Source: Cytobacillus oceanisediminis 2691 (lineage in GTDB: Bacteria; Bacillota; Bacilli; Bacillales; Cytobacillaceae). Taken from it: a stretch of DNA of 64,000 nucleotides. Numbering within the stretch: position 1 is the first letter of the stretch; every line of letters starts with the position of its first letter. Under the pieces are notes generated by a model. That model saw nothing but the letters and a program-made list of their open reading frames with translations, was not told the DNA's origin and searched no databases. The translations under genes were made by a program, and so were the position numbers. The DNA lies in contig NZ_CP015506.1 in assembly GCF_000294775.2 (NCBI RefSeq), positions 4,625,501 to 4,689,500 of the forward strand, written 5' to 3'. Below are positions 18,215-27,685 of the stretch, one piece after another.

Positions 18215-18304
18215 ATTTGAATATACTTAAATTTCTACACAGTAAACCTGCATTTTATGAAAAAAATTTATATAAAACACTATATCTCTAAAAGAGTCTA
18301 TTTG

Positions 18305-18320
18305 GTTCTATATAAAGAAC
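18305..18320. promoter_or_regulatory. SinR-type operator, distal copy upstream of the lasso operon
   Basis: GTTCTATATAAAGAAC has the same arms and spacing as the three other boxes, 106 bp upstream of the proximal lasso box. Confidence 0.7.
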
Positions 18321-18357
18321 ATCCTTAAGATGAAAATAACACCTATGCAAACCAGTG

Positions 18358-18480
18358 TCAACCGGATTTCAGAAAAATTTCTGATAAAAATACAAACTCC
18401 AGTCTTTCCTCTGACAAATACACAGCATAGTTACGAGCGCATCCAATATTCACCTTCAAACATTTCTGAATCCAACTCAT
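18358..18480 (-). CDS. Possible 40-aa ORF of unknown function in the lasso upstream region
   Basis: ATG 18480 has GGAG nine bases upstream and opens MSWIQKCLKVNIGCARNY..., closed after 40 codons. I recognise no family, and it may be a chance or remnant frame. The rest of 18150-18798 holds the operators, a GGGGTT...AACCCC hairpin at about 18643-18671 and a terminator at 18754-18790; otherwise I see nothing in it. Confidence 0.2.
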   Translation of the reverse strand: MSWIQKCLKVNIGCARNYAVYLSEERLEFVFLSEIFLKSG

Positions 18481-18753
18481 AGGTGAGAACTCCATTAAAA
18501 ATAGATAACCGTTATGAGCGAATATAGATTATTTTGGGAAAGGTTCTAATTATCCCTATTCTAATTTATTGGGGAAAATTGCACCTATACACTAAATATT
18601 TATCATACTTCCTCATGTATCACTTGATAGGATTGATAAATAAAGGGGTTTGGAATCGACTGAACCCCCAGTATACTTCATGTTAGAAAAACTATTACGA
18701 AAAAGCATTAATTAAAAGTTGAGGAATTTAAGTGAAACTTTATGAGTCTACAT

Positions 18754-18790
18754 CAAAAAAGCTGCCACAATAAAGAGGACAGCTTTTTTG
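18754..18790 (-). terminator. Terminator after the hybrid sensor kinase gene
   Basis: AAAAAAGCTG... pairs with CAGCTTTTTT; it is A- and T-flanked on both sides, so it could work in both directions. It lies just after the kinase stop codon. Confidence 0.75.
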
Positions 18791-18798
18791 CTTAAAAC

Positions 18799-21700
18799 TT
18801 ATCTCTCATTTGGCATTGTAATGATTACTTTTGTCCCCTTCCCCTCCTCACTTATTAATTCAAAAGTTGCATGCTTTATTAATTTCACCTTGGTATATGG
18901 ATTAATGAAGCCTATCCGGTGGTTATATCCCCTATAAAGCTGATTTTGCTTTTCCTTTGACATTCCAATTCCGTTATCCTCTACTACTATTTCAGTCTTA
19001 TTTCCTTTTTGACGAATGGATAGCTTAATTCGTCCACCGTCTTTCTTTTTGGAAACGCCATGCTGAACGGCATTTTCTACTAGCGGCTGAATTGTCATGG
19101 ATGGAAGCATTATATCTATGCTTTCATCTATATCCCAATCAATGAATAATAGGTCACCAAACCTGATTTTTTCAATTGCTAAGTAGGATTCGACTAGTTC
19201 CATTTCTTCCTCTATCGAGACCATGCTATGATGCTTTGTATAATCTAGTTTAGATCGAAAGTAAACTGCCAGATGTTCAAGCGCATCCCTTGCCCTATCC
19301 GCGTTTTGATAACTCAGCCCAATGATAGTGTTCATAGTGTTATATAAAAAATGCGGTGTAATTTGTGCTTGATAGTAACTTAATTCATTGTGAATGGACT
19401 GGCTAACAGAATCCTTCATAGCGAATAAGGATTTGATTTTGGAAAATAGCTCCATTTTATCTACTGGCTTTTGGATATATTCATTAGCGCCAATTTCCAT
19501 ACTATCAAGTATTGGCGCTATTTGATTTGTTGACCCTATCATGAGGATAGGCAGTTCAGATAAGAGGTACCTTTTTCTGATCATTTGACAAAGTGCAATT
19601 CCAGACTGATTTCCCAAATTTAAATCAATAATCAGCATACCAGCCATCACATCTTCAATTTTTTCCAAAGCAGATTCTCCATTATGAGTAATAGTAATGG
19701 AGTAACCAGAACTAATTAAATAGTCTTTTAGGTGATGATTGTATTCAGTATCAGCACATGCAAATACAATTTCCTTGCTATTATTGCCATTTTTTTCAGG
19801 AGAACCGCTTAAATACTCCAAGTCAGCAGAAACTTCATCAAGCGATTCTTTATCTTCGTAAATAAGATTTTTACCGGCTGGGAGCTTTATGGTAATGGTT
19901 GTCCCTCTGCCTTTTAAGGAATCTGCCCAAATCTCACCTTTCATAAGATGGACAAATTGCTTTGAAATGCTCAGGCCAATTCCAATCCCATCATGTTTGG
20001 AATGGTCAGGTATCTGGTAAAATGTTTCAAATATTTTTTCCAGGTATAAGGAATCCATCCCTTGCCCAGTATCTGATATTTCGATATGCACACACTCTCT
20101 CACTCTAAAAGCCCTGATACGAATTTCACCTGAAGCTGTATGCCGAATAGCATTATCGAGCACATTGAAAATTACTTCTTTCAATATATTGCTATCAGCT
20201 ATTACACTTGGCATCTTCTTGGGTATGTCATCTACCAGTTTGACTTCATTAGGAAGCTTTAGGACATCCCGCAACTCAAGCACCATTTCTGAGATAACGT
20301 CTAGAGGAACTGGTCTTAATCTCAATGAATGGTTTATACTGGAACTTGCATGCCTTAGGTTGTTTACTAGACGATCTATTTTTTTCCCTGAACTTTGCAT
20401 CTCCAGGATATATTTAAGCTGCTTTTTATTTAACGGCCCTTCCTTACCTTCCATTAACTTTTGGGAATGCCACATAAAAGTACGCAATGGCTCCTTTAAC
20501 TTATCGGATGTTTTGATCAAAAACTCATTTTTCAGCTGATCCTGGACCAGCAAGTCTTTTGAGAGATTATCAATCATAATAAAAGAAAGCTGTCTTAGAT
20601 AGCCTATATAGAGAGACAGGCTTATCGTCATGATTAAAAATAAAAACAAGGGTATCCTGCCTATATCAATCTGCAGCAATAATTCAATGCCTAACGCAGC
20701 ACCATAGCAGGTGAAAGATATGGCAGCAGTTAGAATATATTCACATCCGCTCACCTTTTCCCTGTAAGCTCGAAAAAGGATAAACAGGATATAGATGTAA
20801 ACACTCCCAAGTAAACCAATTAGGCTAACCTGCATAAATATCATAGGTATCAATGAATAAAACCAAAATAATAATGGCGTTATACTTACATAGGCAATTT
20901 TTATAATAAGCAGAATAGACATCCACTTCGTTATTTTTATTGAAGACTGCTTCTTGAATGTACTATGGGCAAACCATAGAAAAAACAGAACCGATAAATG
21001 AATAAAACCCAGCTGTAGGCTTAAGAGCACCTTAGAGGAGATGTCTGGGTAAAATAAATAGATAAGTTTTTCTTTTTGGGTAGATATGTAAATACACTGT
21101 GAAAAACAGAATGCGGCAAAATACAGTTCATTTTTTGCGTGTCTTTGCTGGAAATACTGAAATAAAATAAGCAAAGACAGAATCAGGTATCCTGCTGTAA
21201 TAAATCCCTCGGTCTGCTTCTCTTGAGCGGCTTGAAGCACTATTTGGTCTGCCTCGCCGAATAGTATAGGTTTTACAATTCCACCGTTAGGACTTGCTCG
21301 ATTGGCAGCGTGAATAATAACTTCCATTTGTTTATCCTTGCTTTTTCCGAAAAATAAAAAGGGGCCCTCACGGAATTCATATTCTTTTTTATTTATACTT
21401 GGATTGCCAATTCCACCCGCTTTTTCTCCATTAATATAAACTCTGCTGGATTGTCTGATAGACTCCGCTCTGAATCCATACATTCCACCCTCTGGGACAG
21501 TTATAGTTAGCCGATATGTTCCCGCCTCAATTTTTAGATGGTCTTTATAGCTATATAGAGAATCCCACTTCATCGGCACTTTTAAAAAAATAGGCTTTCT
21601 ATTACTTTTCTCAAGATCTGCTGGGTCAATTAATTTATTCGGATAAAATTCCCATTCCCCATTTAATTCCATTAGATTCTCGGAAGATGTTAGGTGCATT

Positions 21701-21816
21701 TGACCTTTGCTTACTGTAGAATGATTTCCCCAGTTTAATCCAGATTCTCTAATTATACTTATTAGTGTAAAAGCGCAGACTAAGATAGAAACAATGATTG
21801 ATATTTTACGCTGCAT
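18799..21816 (-). CDS. 7TMR-DISM hybrid sensor kinase with two ATPase domains and a receiver
   Basis: About 1005 aa. Order: signal-anchor helix, extracellular 7TMR-DISM beta-domain (about 40-195), seven membrane helices (200-400), HisKA-like dimerisation region (415-490), HATPase with NVLDNAIRHT and GIGIGLS (to about 640), receiver with LIIDLNLGNQSG (690-805), and a C-terminal LytS-type kinase with QITPHFLYNT, QPLVENAVQHG and a second ATPase. In the HisKA box the motif reads KTSDKLKEPLRT, so Asp replaces the phospho-accepting His; signalling probably uses the His in ITPHFLYNT. ATG 21816 is preferred over 21849. The divergent response regulator at 21929 is the likely partner. The ligand is unknown; the DISM fold suggests a carbohydrate or other small ligand. 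Confidence 0.88.
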   Translation of the reverse strand: MQRKISIIVSILVCAFTLISIIRESGLNWGNHSTVSKGQMHLTSSENLMELNGEWEFYPNKLIDPADLEKSNRKPIFLKVPMKWDSLYSYKDHLKIEAGTYRLTITVPEGGMYGFRAESIRQSSRVYINGEKAGGIGNPSINKKEYEFREGPFLFFGKSKDKQMEVIIHAANRASPNGGIVKPILFGEADQIVLQAAQEKQTEGFITAGYLILSLLILFQYFQQRHAKNELYFAAFCFSQCIYISTQKEKLIYLFYPDISSKVLLSLQLGFIHLSVLFFLWFAHSTFKKQSSIKITKWMSILLIIKIAYVSITPLLFWFYSLIPMIFMQVSLIGLLGSVYIYILFILFRAYREKVSGCEYILTAAISFTCYGAALGIELLLQIDIGRIPLFLFLIMTISLSLYIGYLRQLSFIMIDNLSKDLLVQDQLKNEFLIKTSDKLKEPLRTFMWHSQKLMEGKEGPLNKKQLKYILEMQSSGKKIDRLVNNLRHASSSINHSLRLRPVPLDVISEMVLELRDVLKLPNEVKLVDDIPKKMPSVIADSNILKEVIFNVLDNAIRHTASGEIRIRAFRVRECVHIEISDTGQGMDSLYLEKIFETFYQIPDHSKHDGIGIGLSISKQFVHLMKGEIWADSLKGRGTTITIKLPAGKNLIYEDKESLDEVSADLEYLSGSPEKNGNNSKEIVFACADTEYNHHLKDYLISSGYSITITHNGESALEKIEDVMAGMLIIDLNLGNQSGIALCQMIRKRYLLSELPILMIGSTNQIAPILDSMEIGANEYIQKPVDKMELFSKIKSLFAMKDSVSQSIHNELSYYQAQITPHFLYNTMNTIIGLSYQNADRARDALEHLAVYFRSKLDYTKHHSMVSIEEEMELVESYLAIEKIRFGDLLFIDWDIDESIDIMLPSMTIQPLVENAVQHGVSKKKDGGRIKLSIRQKGNKTEIVVEDNGIGMSKEKQNQLYRGYNHRIGFINPYTKVKLIKHATFELISEEGKGTKVIITMPNER

Positions 21817-21928
21817 GACAGTCCTTCCCCTTGACTCACATTTTTCCATATTTTTATGCTTTTTAATAATAGTAAGGTATAATACCAGAAAAGGAAATAC
21901 TTAGAAATTTTTAACAAAGGAGGGCACA

Positions 21929-23044
21929 ATGATAAGGACCATTATTGTAGATGATGAAGAGCTTTCACTGCTTGCACTAAAAAAAAAGCTGAGTGCTTTT
22001 CCAGATGTGAAAATTATCAGAAGTTATACCACACACGAGAATATCTTTAAGGATTTAAAAAACGAATCTATAGATGCAATATTTTTGGATATTGAAATGA
22101 AAGACATAAACGGCATTGAACTGGCACAGGAAATATTAACTTCCTATCCTTCAATCCAAATTGTTTTTGTATCCGGACATACAAACTATGCCGTCAATGC
22201 ATTTGAACTTGACAGCATCGATTATCTCCTAAAGCCTGTTACAGCCAAGAGGCTAGAGAAAACGATAATCCGTATGCAAAAACACATTAAGTCACAGCAT
22301 GGCTCAGAACTAAATAAAACCAAACCGTCCCTTAATATTTATTGCTTTGGTGAGCTTCATGTATACTTTGATGAGAAACCGCTGCGATTTAAAACGGCTA
22401 AATCAAAAGAGCTTTTTGCATTCCTGACTGCAAATATGGGAAAATATGTACACCGCGACATTATAATAGAAAAGATCTGGCCAGAGCATGATTATAAAAA
22501 TGCTAAAACCTATTTACACACCAGTTTGTCGTATTTAAGAAAAACGCTTTCTGAATTAGGCTTTTCAGATGCAATCTGCTTTTTAAACCAATCTTACTGT
22601 TTACTGCTTGATTCTGTATATGTTGATGCTGAGGAATTAAAGAAATTAGCTAATGATGTATTGAACAGTAAAGTGTTGGACCATAAAACAATTCAGTCAG
22701 TAATCGAAATTTATAAAGGCGCATTTTTGGAGCTAAACGCATATGAATGGGTTTATGAATATTCCGAAACTTATCAGGTAACCATACTGCACTTACTGAT
22801 AGAGGCCTATATGGATATAAAATACAAAGATCCTTTAAAAGCCCTATCGTACTTAAAAATCTACCAAAAAATCGAGCCATATTCTGAATATGCTGTACTT
22901 AATCTGATTCAAACCTTTACTGAAATAGGCTGGCGGTCAGAAGCCATACGAACCTATCAGAGCTACGAAAAGCTGCTGGAAGAAGAAATGTCATTAAGTC
23001 CTGCCCCCCAAGTAAGAGACTTATACAATATGCTCCTGGATTAA
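21929..23044 (+). CDS. Response regulator with SARP/BTAD output
   Basis: 371 aa. Receiver at residues 1-120 with VDDEE, phospho-Asp in IFLDIEM, and LLKPVT; then an OmpR/SARP-like winged helix (FGELHVYFDEKPLRFKTAKSKELFAFLTAN...KTYLHTSLSYLRKTL) and a C-terminal helical BTAD domain. RBS AAAGGAGGG precedes ATG. Divergently transcribed from the hybrid kinase gene with 112 bp between the starts, so the two promoters are back to back. This receiver-plus-BTAD type is a common partner of DISM-LytS kinases in Bacilli. Targets are unknown; the polysaccharide operon next door is the obvious candidate. Confidence 0.9.
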   Translation: MIRTIIVDDEELSLLALKKKLSAFPDVKIIRSYTTHENIFKDLKNESIDAIFLDIEMKDINGIELAQEILTSYPSIQIVFVSGHTNYAVNAFELDSIDYLLKPVTAKRLEKTIIRMQKHIKSQHGSELNKTKPSLNIYCFGELHVYFDEKPLRFKTAKSKELFAFLTANMGKYVHRDIIIEKIWPEHDYKNAKTYLHTSLSYLRKTLSELGFSDAICFLNQSYCLLLDSVYVDAEELKKLANDVLNSKVLDHKTIQSVIEIYKGAFLELNAYEWVYEYSETYQVTILHLLIEAYMDIKYKDPLKALSYLKIYQKIEPYSEYAVLNLIQTFTEIGWRSEAIRTYQSYEKLLEEEMSLSPAPQVRDLYNMLLD

Positions 23045-23084
23045 GAAAGTTCAGAAGGCCAAAGCCCTCTGAACTTTTATTTGT
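23045..23084. terminator. Bidirectional terminator between the response regulator and glycoside hydrolase genes
   Basis: AAGTTCAGAGGGC pairs with GCCTTCTGAACTT (imperfect centre), followed by TTTATTTG on the plus strand. The two genes converge here. Confidence 0.75.
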
Positions 23085-26000
23085 AATTCCCATATAACGT
23101 TTTTATTAAATAATAGGACTGCTTTAGCCTTTCTTCCGAAAGAGGCATATCCCATGCCTCCCACTTATATTCCTTCATTTTTTCCAGGTTTCCATTGGTT
23201 ATTTCAGGCACGGAATCTATTAAGTTGTGCTGTTCATCAAAATAGAGTCCGCCTACATATATTTGATCGATCTTTACGCTTCCTTCTAGTCCTTCTGAAT
23301 AGACATCAGCCATGAACTCTTTTTGGCTCGGATCTTTTGCCTGCAATAAGAGCCAAGGAATCCTCATTTCTATTGTGCCATCCTCTGCAATAGTATAATC
23401 TGCGAGCGAATCGTATTCCTTTGCTTCGGGGTTTCCATTTCCTGCTTGCAGCTTGCCAGTCTCATAGCTTTTAAAGTCTATTTTACGGTTTTGAGATGGG
23501 ATAAAAAGCTCTCTGCTTAATACGTATTCAATCCGGGAGAAATTCCCGCTATTTTTCGCAGGTAATGGAGGTTTCGGTTGGATCATCTCCAATTGATGAC
23601 CGTACTGGAAGTTGAAGAGATTATAATAATCATCCACCATTATTCTGGATTCGTTCTCATTCAAATTCACGATAAAATCAACACCATTAGAGAAGCCAGG
23701 AAGATCACGGCCATTGATAAAGTGATTTCCCTGATTAGGTATGATATCGAGCAGAATCATAGGATAGCCTTTACTTTCAGCATCGAGCTCCATTCTCAAA
23801 TAGAAATACCTTTCATCATGATCAGCGTATAACTCTTTAATTTTATTTCCTTTGTAAAGAGGCTCATCCTCCCATTCTTCTGTATTTCCATCTACTCGGA
23901 TCTTGTTCCGGTCAAAACTCAAGAGACCAAATTGCTGTTCATTTGTCTGAGCATTGGACCAAAACGGCCGTCGGTCAGGGTTATCATAGTCCATTGTATT
24001 CCACGTCCGTTTGAACCACTCATCCTGCCAGGTAAAAATCATACCCCCGAGTAACTCTTCGGCCATAATATCTTCATATAAACGGCTGACAATTTCCCCC
24101 TGCTGTTTTTCAGAGAGGAATCCCTGATTCCATCCGAAAGGGTTTTCATGTGTCAAGCCTCTCGAAGCTGGCACACCAAATTCCGCCACCAGAATGGGGA
24201 GCCTATGCACTTGATGCAGTTCATTTAAATAGGCAGCATAGCTATTATTTTCCCCTCTATGATCTCTATAAGACTGATAGGATTCTTCATAATTAAAGAA
24301 ATCAGGATAATATGGATAAATGTGGTATGAGGCAAACTGTTCTGTTTTTTTCATATCATCTTTGGTATAAATGACATTTGGATTGACACTGACAAGGTCT
24401 TCTTGATCATTAGGTTCTGCCGGGTGATCAAGAATATCGGTAGTAACCCAGTTTGTGAAGCTAAGCGGTCTAATCCAATTATATTTATCCTTCTCGTATT
24501 GGACAATCGTTTCCATCTGCTGGGCAATCCATGCTTCAAACGGCTCTGCATCTTTTGTTTGGAAATACTCTCCTTTAAAATCCCTCATTCCTTTATGAAT
24601 TTTATTTGTGTTTTCAACCATATACGGATTCCACTCAATTCCTATCAGCCATCCAATTACAAACTCAGACACATCTGCCTGATAGGCTCCTGAAGCATGA
24701 CCAGGCTCTTGATCTACTATTTTATTGCCATGAACGACATCCACAATTTTTTTCATTTCTTTCTCGAAATCGCGGAGATTATCTTCCTCATATGCATCCA
24801 TTGATTCCTCTAATTTCTCTTCATTCATCCACACACCATGGAAAATGTATAATTTCTCTTTATGCTCTTCATTATATCGTTTTAAGGCGCGATAAAACCC
24901 AGGAGGATGAAGTGTATATACTCGAATGCTATTTGCATTCATTTCTCCTATCATTTCGAACCATCGATAGTATTCCTCTTCTGTAATGGCCGCTTCTCCA
25001 GGAAAATGCCCAGGCTTCCCCATTCCTAAATTGACACCTTTTATGGGAATTTCAATCCATTTCCCATTTTTGTTCACCTCAAAGGCATCCTTATTAACTC
25101 TTGCATTATATTGAAGACTATCAGGTTTAGACTTTTCAATTTCATTACTATCGGGGAAATGGCTCAGAATATTTTTCATCATGGGAACATAAGCTGACCA
25201 GTAGAATGCTTCATCTGAATATTTGTGCCCAAACTGATATGCAGCATCCAGCCATTTCATCCCGTAAAATGAAGGCACTCGTTCGATGTCATTAAAATCA
25301 CCAGCAAAATAGTAACTCAATGCACTTCCAGATTTATTTGCCAGAACAGCTGCGAATTGGGATGGAATCCGGTTTTCTTCAAGTAAGGCCTTACCTTCGT
25401 TAGTAAGATTCCACTGGTAATTTGCCAGAACTTCGGCCGTGCCCTTCGGCGTAACAATGTCAAACCAATACTTGTACTCTGGACTATCTTTAAGTCCAAA
25501 CAGTTTAGTTCCATTATCAGTAAAAGATAACTTTATGCCGCCTTCATTTATATGTTTATCTTTTTCCAGTACGATTACTTTATAGTCGATATCATTGACA
25601 AGAATGAAGCCTGCACCGCTATACTTCCATGCATCTCTATATTCATCCAATATCCACTTGGGGATTTCTTCATTTTTGTCAGGATCAAGTTCTTCAAAAT
25701 ACCTTCCAGTCCAGCCGCCCCAATCGAGCCCAAGGTATTCCGTAACAGATTCCCTTACTGCTTTTTTAGTTGGTGAGGCGAAGGTGTTAAACTCAGCAAT
25801 AAATAAGCTTTTTTCCTTTTGATTAAGTCTCTCTAAAATTGACTTCCATTCACTTTCTTCCAGACCTCCATAAATTTGTCCGGTCCGAGCACCCTTTCTC
25901 TTTTTATCAAGCCATGGAAGATCATCTTCATACACACCATAAGTATCAGCTGCATAGATAATATCATAATCCAAATAATGGCTTGGAAAATTCTTGACCT

Positions 26001-26256
26001 TGTAGCTCCTCTTGTCTTCTTTAGGCCTGAAACCGAAGTAATCCTCAGATGCATGTATAGCTTTTCCTTTATCATTTCCGTACTTCAAGTAATTTAAGAC
26101 CCAGGTCAATCCCTGATGTTCTCGGTATGATTCACTTGGCACCGTCTTGTCAAGAATTGCAATTTTAACGTTTTTATGTGATTCAAGCTGCCACCATATA
26201 ATTGGCAGCAGACAAAGTATCAGCAGAAAAACCCCAGCTATATAAAAACGCTTCAT
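23077..26256 (-). CDS. Membrane-anchored or secreted TIM-barrel glycoside hydrolase
   Basis: About 1059 aa. An N-terminal hydrophobic segment (FYIAGVFLLILCLLPIIWW) acts as signal or anchor. The central part (about residues 400-760) resembles the TIM barrel of GH2/GH5-type enzymes: INGVNLG-like NLGMGKPGHFPGE, IRVYTLHPPGFY, GIEWNPY (candidate acid/base Glu) and ILVAEFGVPASRG (candidate nucleophile Glu). A C-terminal beta-rich region follows. The frame opens at 26304, but ATG 26256 overlaps the preceding glycosyltransferase stop as ATGA, so they are translationally coupled. Like BcsZ-type hydrolases it may trim or release the polymer made by the transferase; the exact family and substrate are not certain. 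Confidence 0.8.
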   Translation of the reverse strand: MKRFYIAGVFLLILCLLPIIWWQLESHKNVKIAILDKTVPSESYREHQGLTWVLNYLKYGNDKGKAIHASEDYFGFRPKEDKRSYKVKNFPSHYLDYDIIYAADTYGVYEDDLPWLDKKRKGARTGQIYGGLEESEWKSILERLNQKEKSLFIAEFNTFASPTKKAVRESVTEYLGLDWGGWTGRYFEELDPDKNEEIPKWILDEYRDAWKYSGAGFILVNDIDYKVIVLEKDKHINEGGIKLSFTDNGTKLFGLKDSPEYKYWFDIVTPKGTAEVLANYQWNLTNEGKALLEENRIPSQFAAVLANKSGSALSYYFAGDFNDIERVPSFYGMKWLDAAYQFGHKYSDEAFYWSAYVPMMKNILSHFPDSNEIEKSKPDSLQYNARVNKDAFEVNKNGKWIEIPIKGVNLGMGKPGHFPGEAAITEEEYYRWFEMIGEMNANSIRVYTLHPPGFYRALKRYNEEHKEKLYIFHGVWMNEEKLEESMDAYEEDNLRDFEKEMKKIVDVVHGNKIVDQEPGHASGAYQADVSEFVIGWLIGIEWNPYMVENTNKIHKGMRDFKGEYFQTKDAEPFEAWIAQQMETIVQYEKDKYNWIRPLSFTNWVTTDILDHPAEPNDQEDLVSVNPNVIYTKDDMKKTEQFASYHIYPYYPDFFNYEESYQSYRDHRGENNSYAAYLNELHQVHRLPILVAEFGVPASRGLTHENPFGWNQGFLSEKQQGEIVSRLYEDIMAEELLGGMIFTWQDEWFKRTWNTMDYDNPDRRPFWSNAQTNEQQFGLLSFDRNKIRVDGNTEEWEDEPLYKGNKIKELYADHDERYFYLRMELDAESKGYPMILLDIIPNQGNHFINGRDLPGFSNGVDFIVNLNENESRIMVDDYYNLFNFQYGHQLEMIQPKPPLPAKNSGNFSRIEYVLSRELFIPSQNRKIDFKSYETGKLQAGNGNPEAKEYDSLADYTIAEDGTIEMRIPWLLLQAKDPSQKEFMADVYSEGLEGSVKIDQIYVGGLYFDEQHNLIDSVPEITNGNLEKMKEYKWEAWDMPLSEERLKQSYYLIKTLYGNYK

Positions 26257-27677
26257 ATTGATTGTCCTTTCGAAGAATGTCCGATCCGCTGCATATTTCC
26301 CCATTCTTTTCTTCTAATTATGAAAAACATAAGTCCTTCCATCCGCCATAAAAGTGTCAGCGGCTTATACCAGAAAACCTCTGTTAAAGACATAAAAATA
26401 AGGCGAAAGAGGTCGCTCTTTGTGGGGTAAACATCTTTGTTCCATGCGTCCAGCAGGAGGGAAGCAATAGAAAGAACACTCCCATAAAGTATAAATAAGA
26501 GGGCCAATAAGACAGCAAATTCAAAATAGATCTCCCCCAGAAAAAAGGCTGCTATGATATAAAGATATCCGCCTAACTCAAAAATCGGTCCCAGGCATTC
26601 TACAAGCCAGAAATATGGAAAGGAAACCATTCCAATTGCGCCGTACTTTGGATTCAAAGTGATACGTTTATGCTTCCAGAGACTTTCAATTAGGCCTTGA
26701 TGCCATCTTCTTCTTTGTTTCCTTAGTATTGAAAGTTTTTCTGGAGCCTCAGTCCAGCAGACAGGATCAGGAACAAATTCTATCCTCTTCTTTAATTTAT
26801 TTTCTTTTAAATATCGATGGAGCTTTACAACCAATTCCATATCTTCCCCGATGGAATTTGCAGCATAACCTCCAGCTTTGACGGTCCATTCCTTGGAGAA
26901 CACACTAAATGCCCCGGAGATTATTAGAACCAGGTTATACTTGCTGAATGAAATCCTTCCCATCATAAAGGCTCTCAAATACTCAATTACCTGCATTAAT
27001 ACAAGGGAATTTTTCGCTAATTGTGTTTTTCTTACAGTGCCGGAATGAACAATACTGCCATTTGCAATTCTGACATTCCCGCCAGCAGCTATAACTTCAC
27101 CATCTGATGATATAATTGGATTCATGACCTTGAGGAGCGATTTCTCATTAAGAATGGAATCTCCGTCTATCGAACAAAAGTAAGGGAACCTTGCAAAATT
27201 TATGCCTGTATTTAAAGCATCAGCCTTCCCGCCATTTTCTTTTTCAATCAGCCATACCCCCTGATAGACGGCTGATTGAAAAATCCGCTTAACGGGCTTT
27301 GTAGAAAGCTCCTGCCTGTAGACTTTTTCTACTTCAAGAAATTTGAATTCCTGGATTAGTTTGTTCTGAGTACTATCTGTGGAACCATCATTAACAATAA
27401 TAACCTCAGTCTGAGGAAATCGAAGGGAAAGCAGGGAATGAACTGTATCCAATATTCCTGCTTCCTCATTATAAGCAGGTACAATAATGGAGATAGGCTT
27501 CATATTAATACTGCTTAAGTTTTCTTCATCCGCTTCCTCTTTATCAAGCAAATAATGCTTACGGATATGGATAAAGGCAATTACGAGCATAAAAGTGTAA
27601 GCAAAAATAACGATTAGCATGTAAATAAGGATTGCGCTCCCGAAGAACAGTCCTATTGTTTCGGTAAATTTCTCCAT
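26253..27677 (-). CDS. Processive family-2 glycosyltransferase (polysaccharide synthase)
   Basis: 474 aa. An N-terminal membrane helix, cytosolic GT2 domain with SIIVPAYNEE, VNDGSTDST, SIDGDSIL (D-x-D), the acceptor motif SIGEDMELV and the processivity motif RKQRRRWHQG (Q-x-x-R-W), then about four C-terminal membrane helices. This is the architecture of BcsA/HAS/IcaA-like synthases that polymerise and extrude a glycan. There is no PilZ domain, so any c-di-GMP input must come from a partner; the upstream GGDEF proteins are the likely source. It lies 8 bp after the HEAT-repeat gene and overlaps the hydrolase start. Confidence 0.92.
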   Translation of the reverse strand: MEKFTETIGLFFGSAILIYMLIVIFAYTFMLVIAFIHIRKHYLLDKEEADEENLSSINMKPISIIVPAYNEEAGILDTVHSLLSLRFPQTEVIIVNDGSTDSTQNKLIQEFKFLEVEKVYRQELSTKPVKRIFQSAVYQGVWLIEKENGGKADALNTGINFARFPYFCSIDGDSILNEKSLLKVMNPIISSDGEVIAAGGNVRIANGSIVHSGTVRKTQLAKNSLVLMQVIEYLRAFMMGRISFSKYNLVLIISGAFSVFSKEWTVKAGGYAANSIGEDMELVVKLHRYLKENKLKKRIEFVPDPVCWTEAPEKLSILRKQRRRWHQGLIESLWKHKRITLNPKYGAIGMVSFPYFWLVECLGPIFELGGYLYIIAAFFLGEIYFEFAVLLALLFILYGSVLSIASLLLDAWNKDVYPTKSDLFRLIFMSLTEVFWYKPLTLLWRMEGLMFFIIRRKEWGNMQRIGHSSKGQSI

Positions 27678-27685
27678 TTTCTTCC

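Noticed and set aside
18643..18671. GGGGTT...AACCCC hairpin as a regulatory RNA before the sensor kinase or lasso operon
   Set aside because: Short stem with a large loop; no conserved pattern or promoter was seen.
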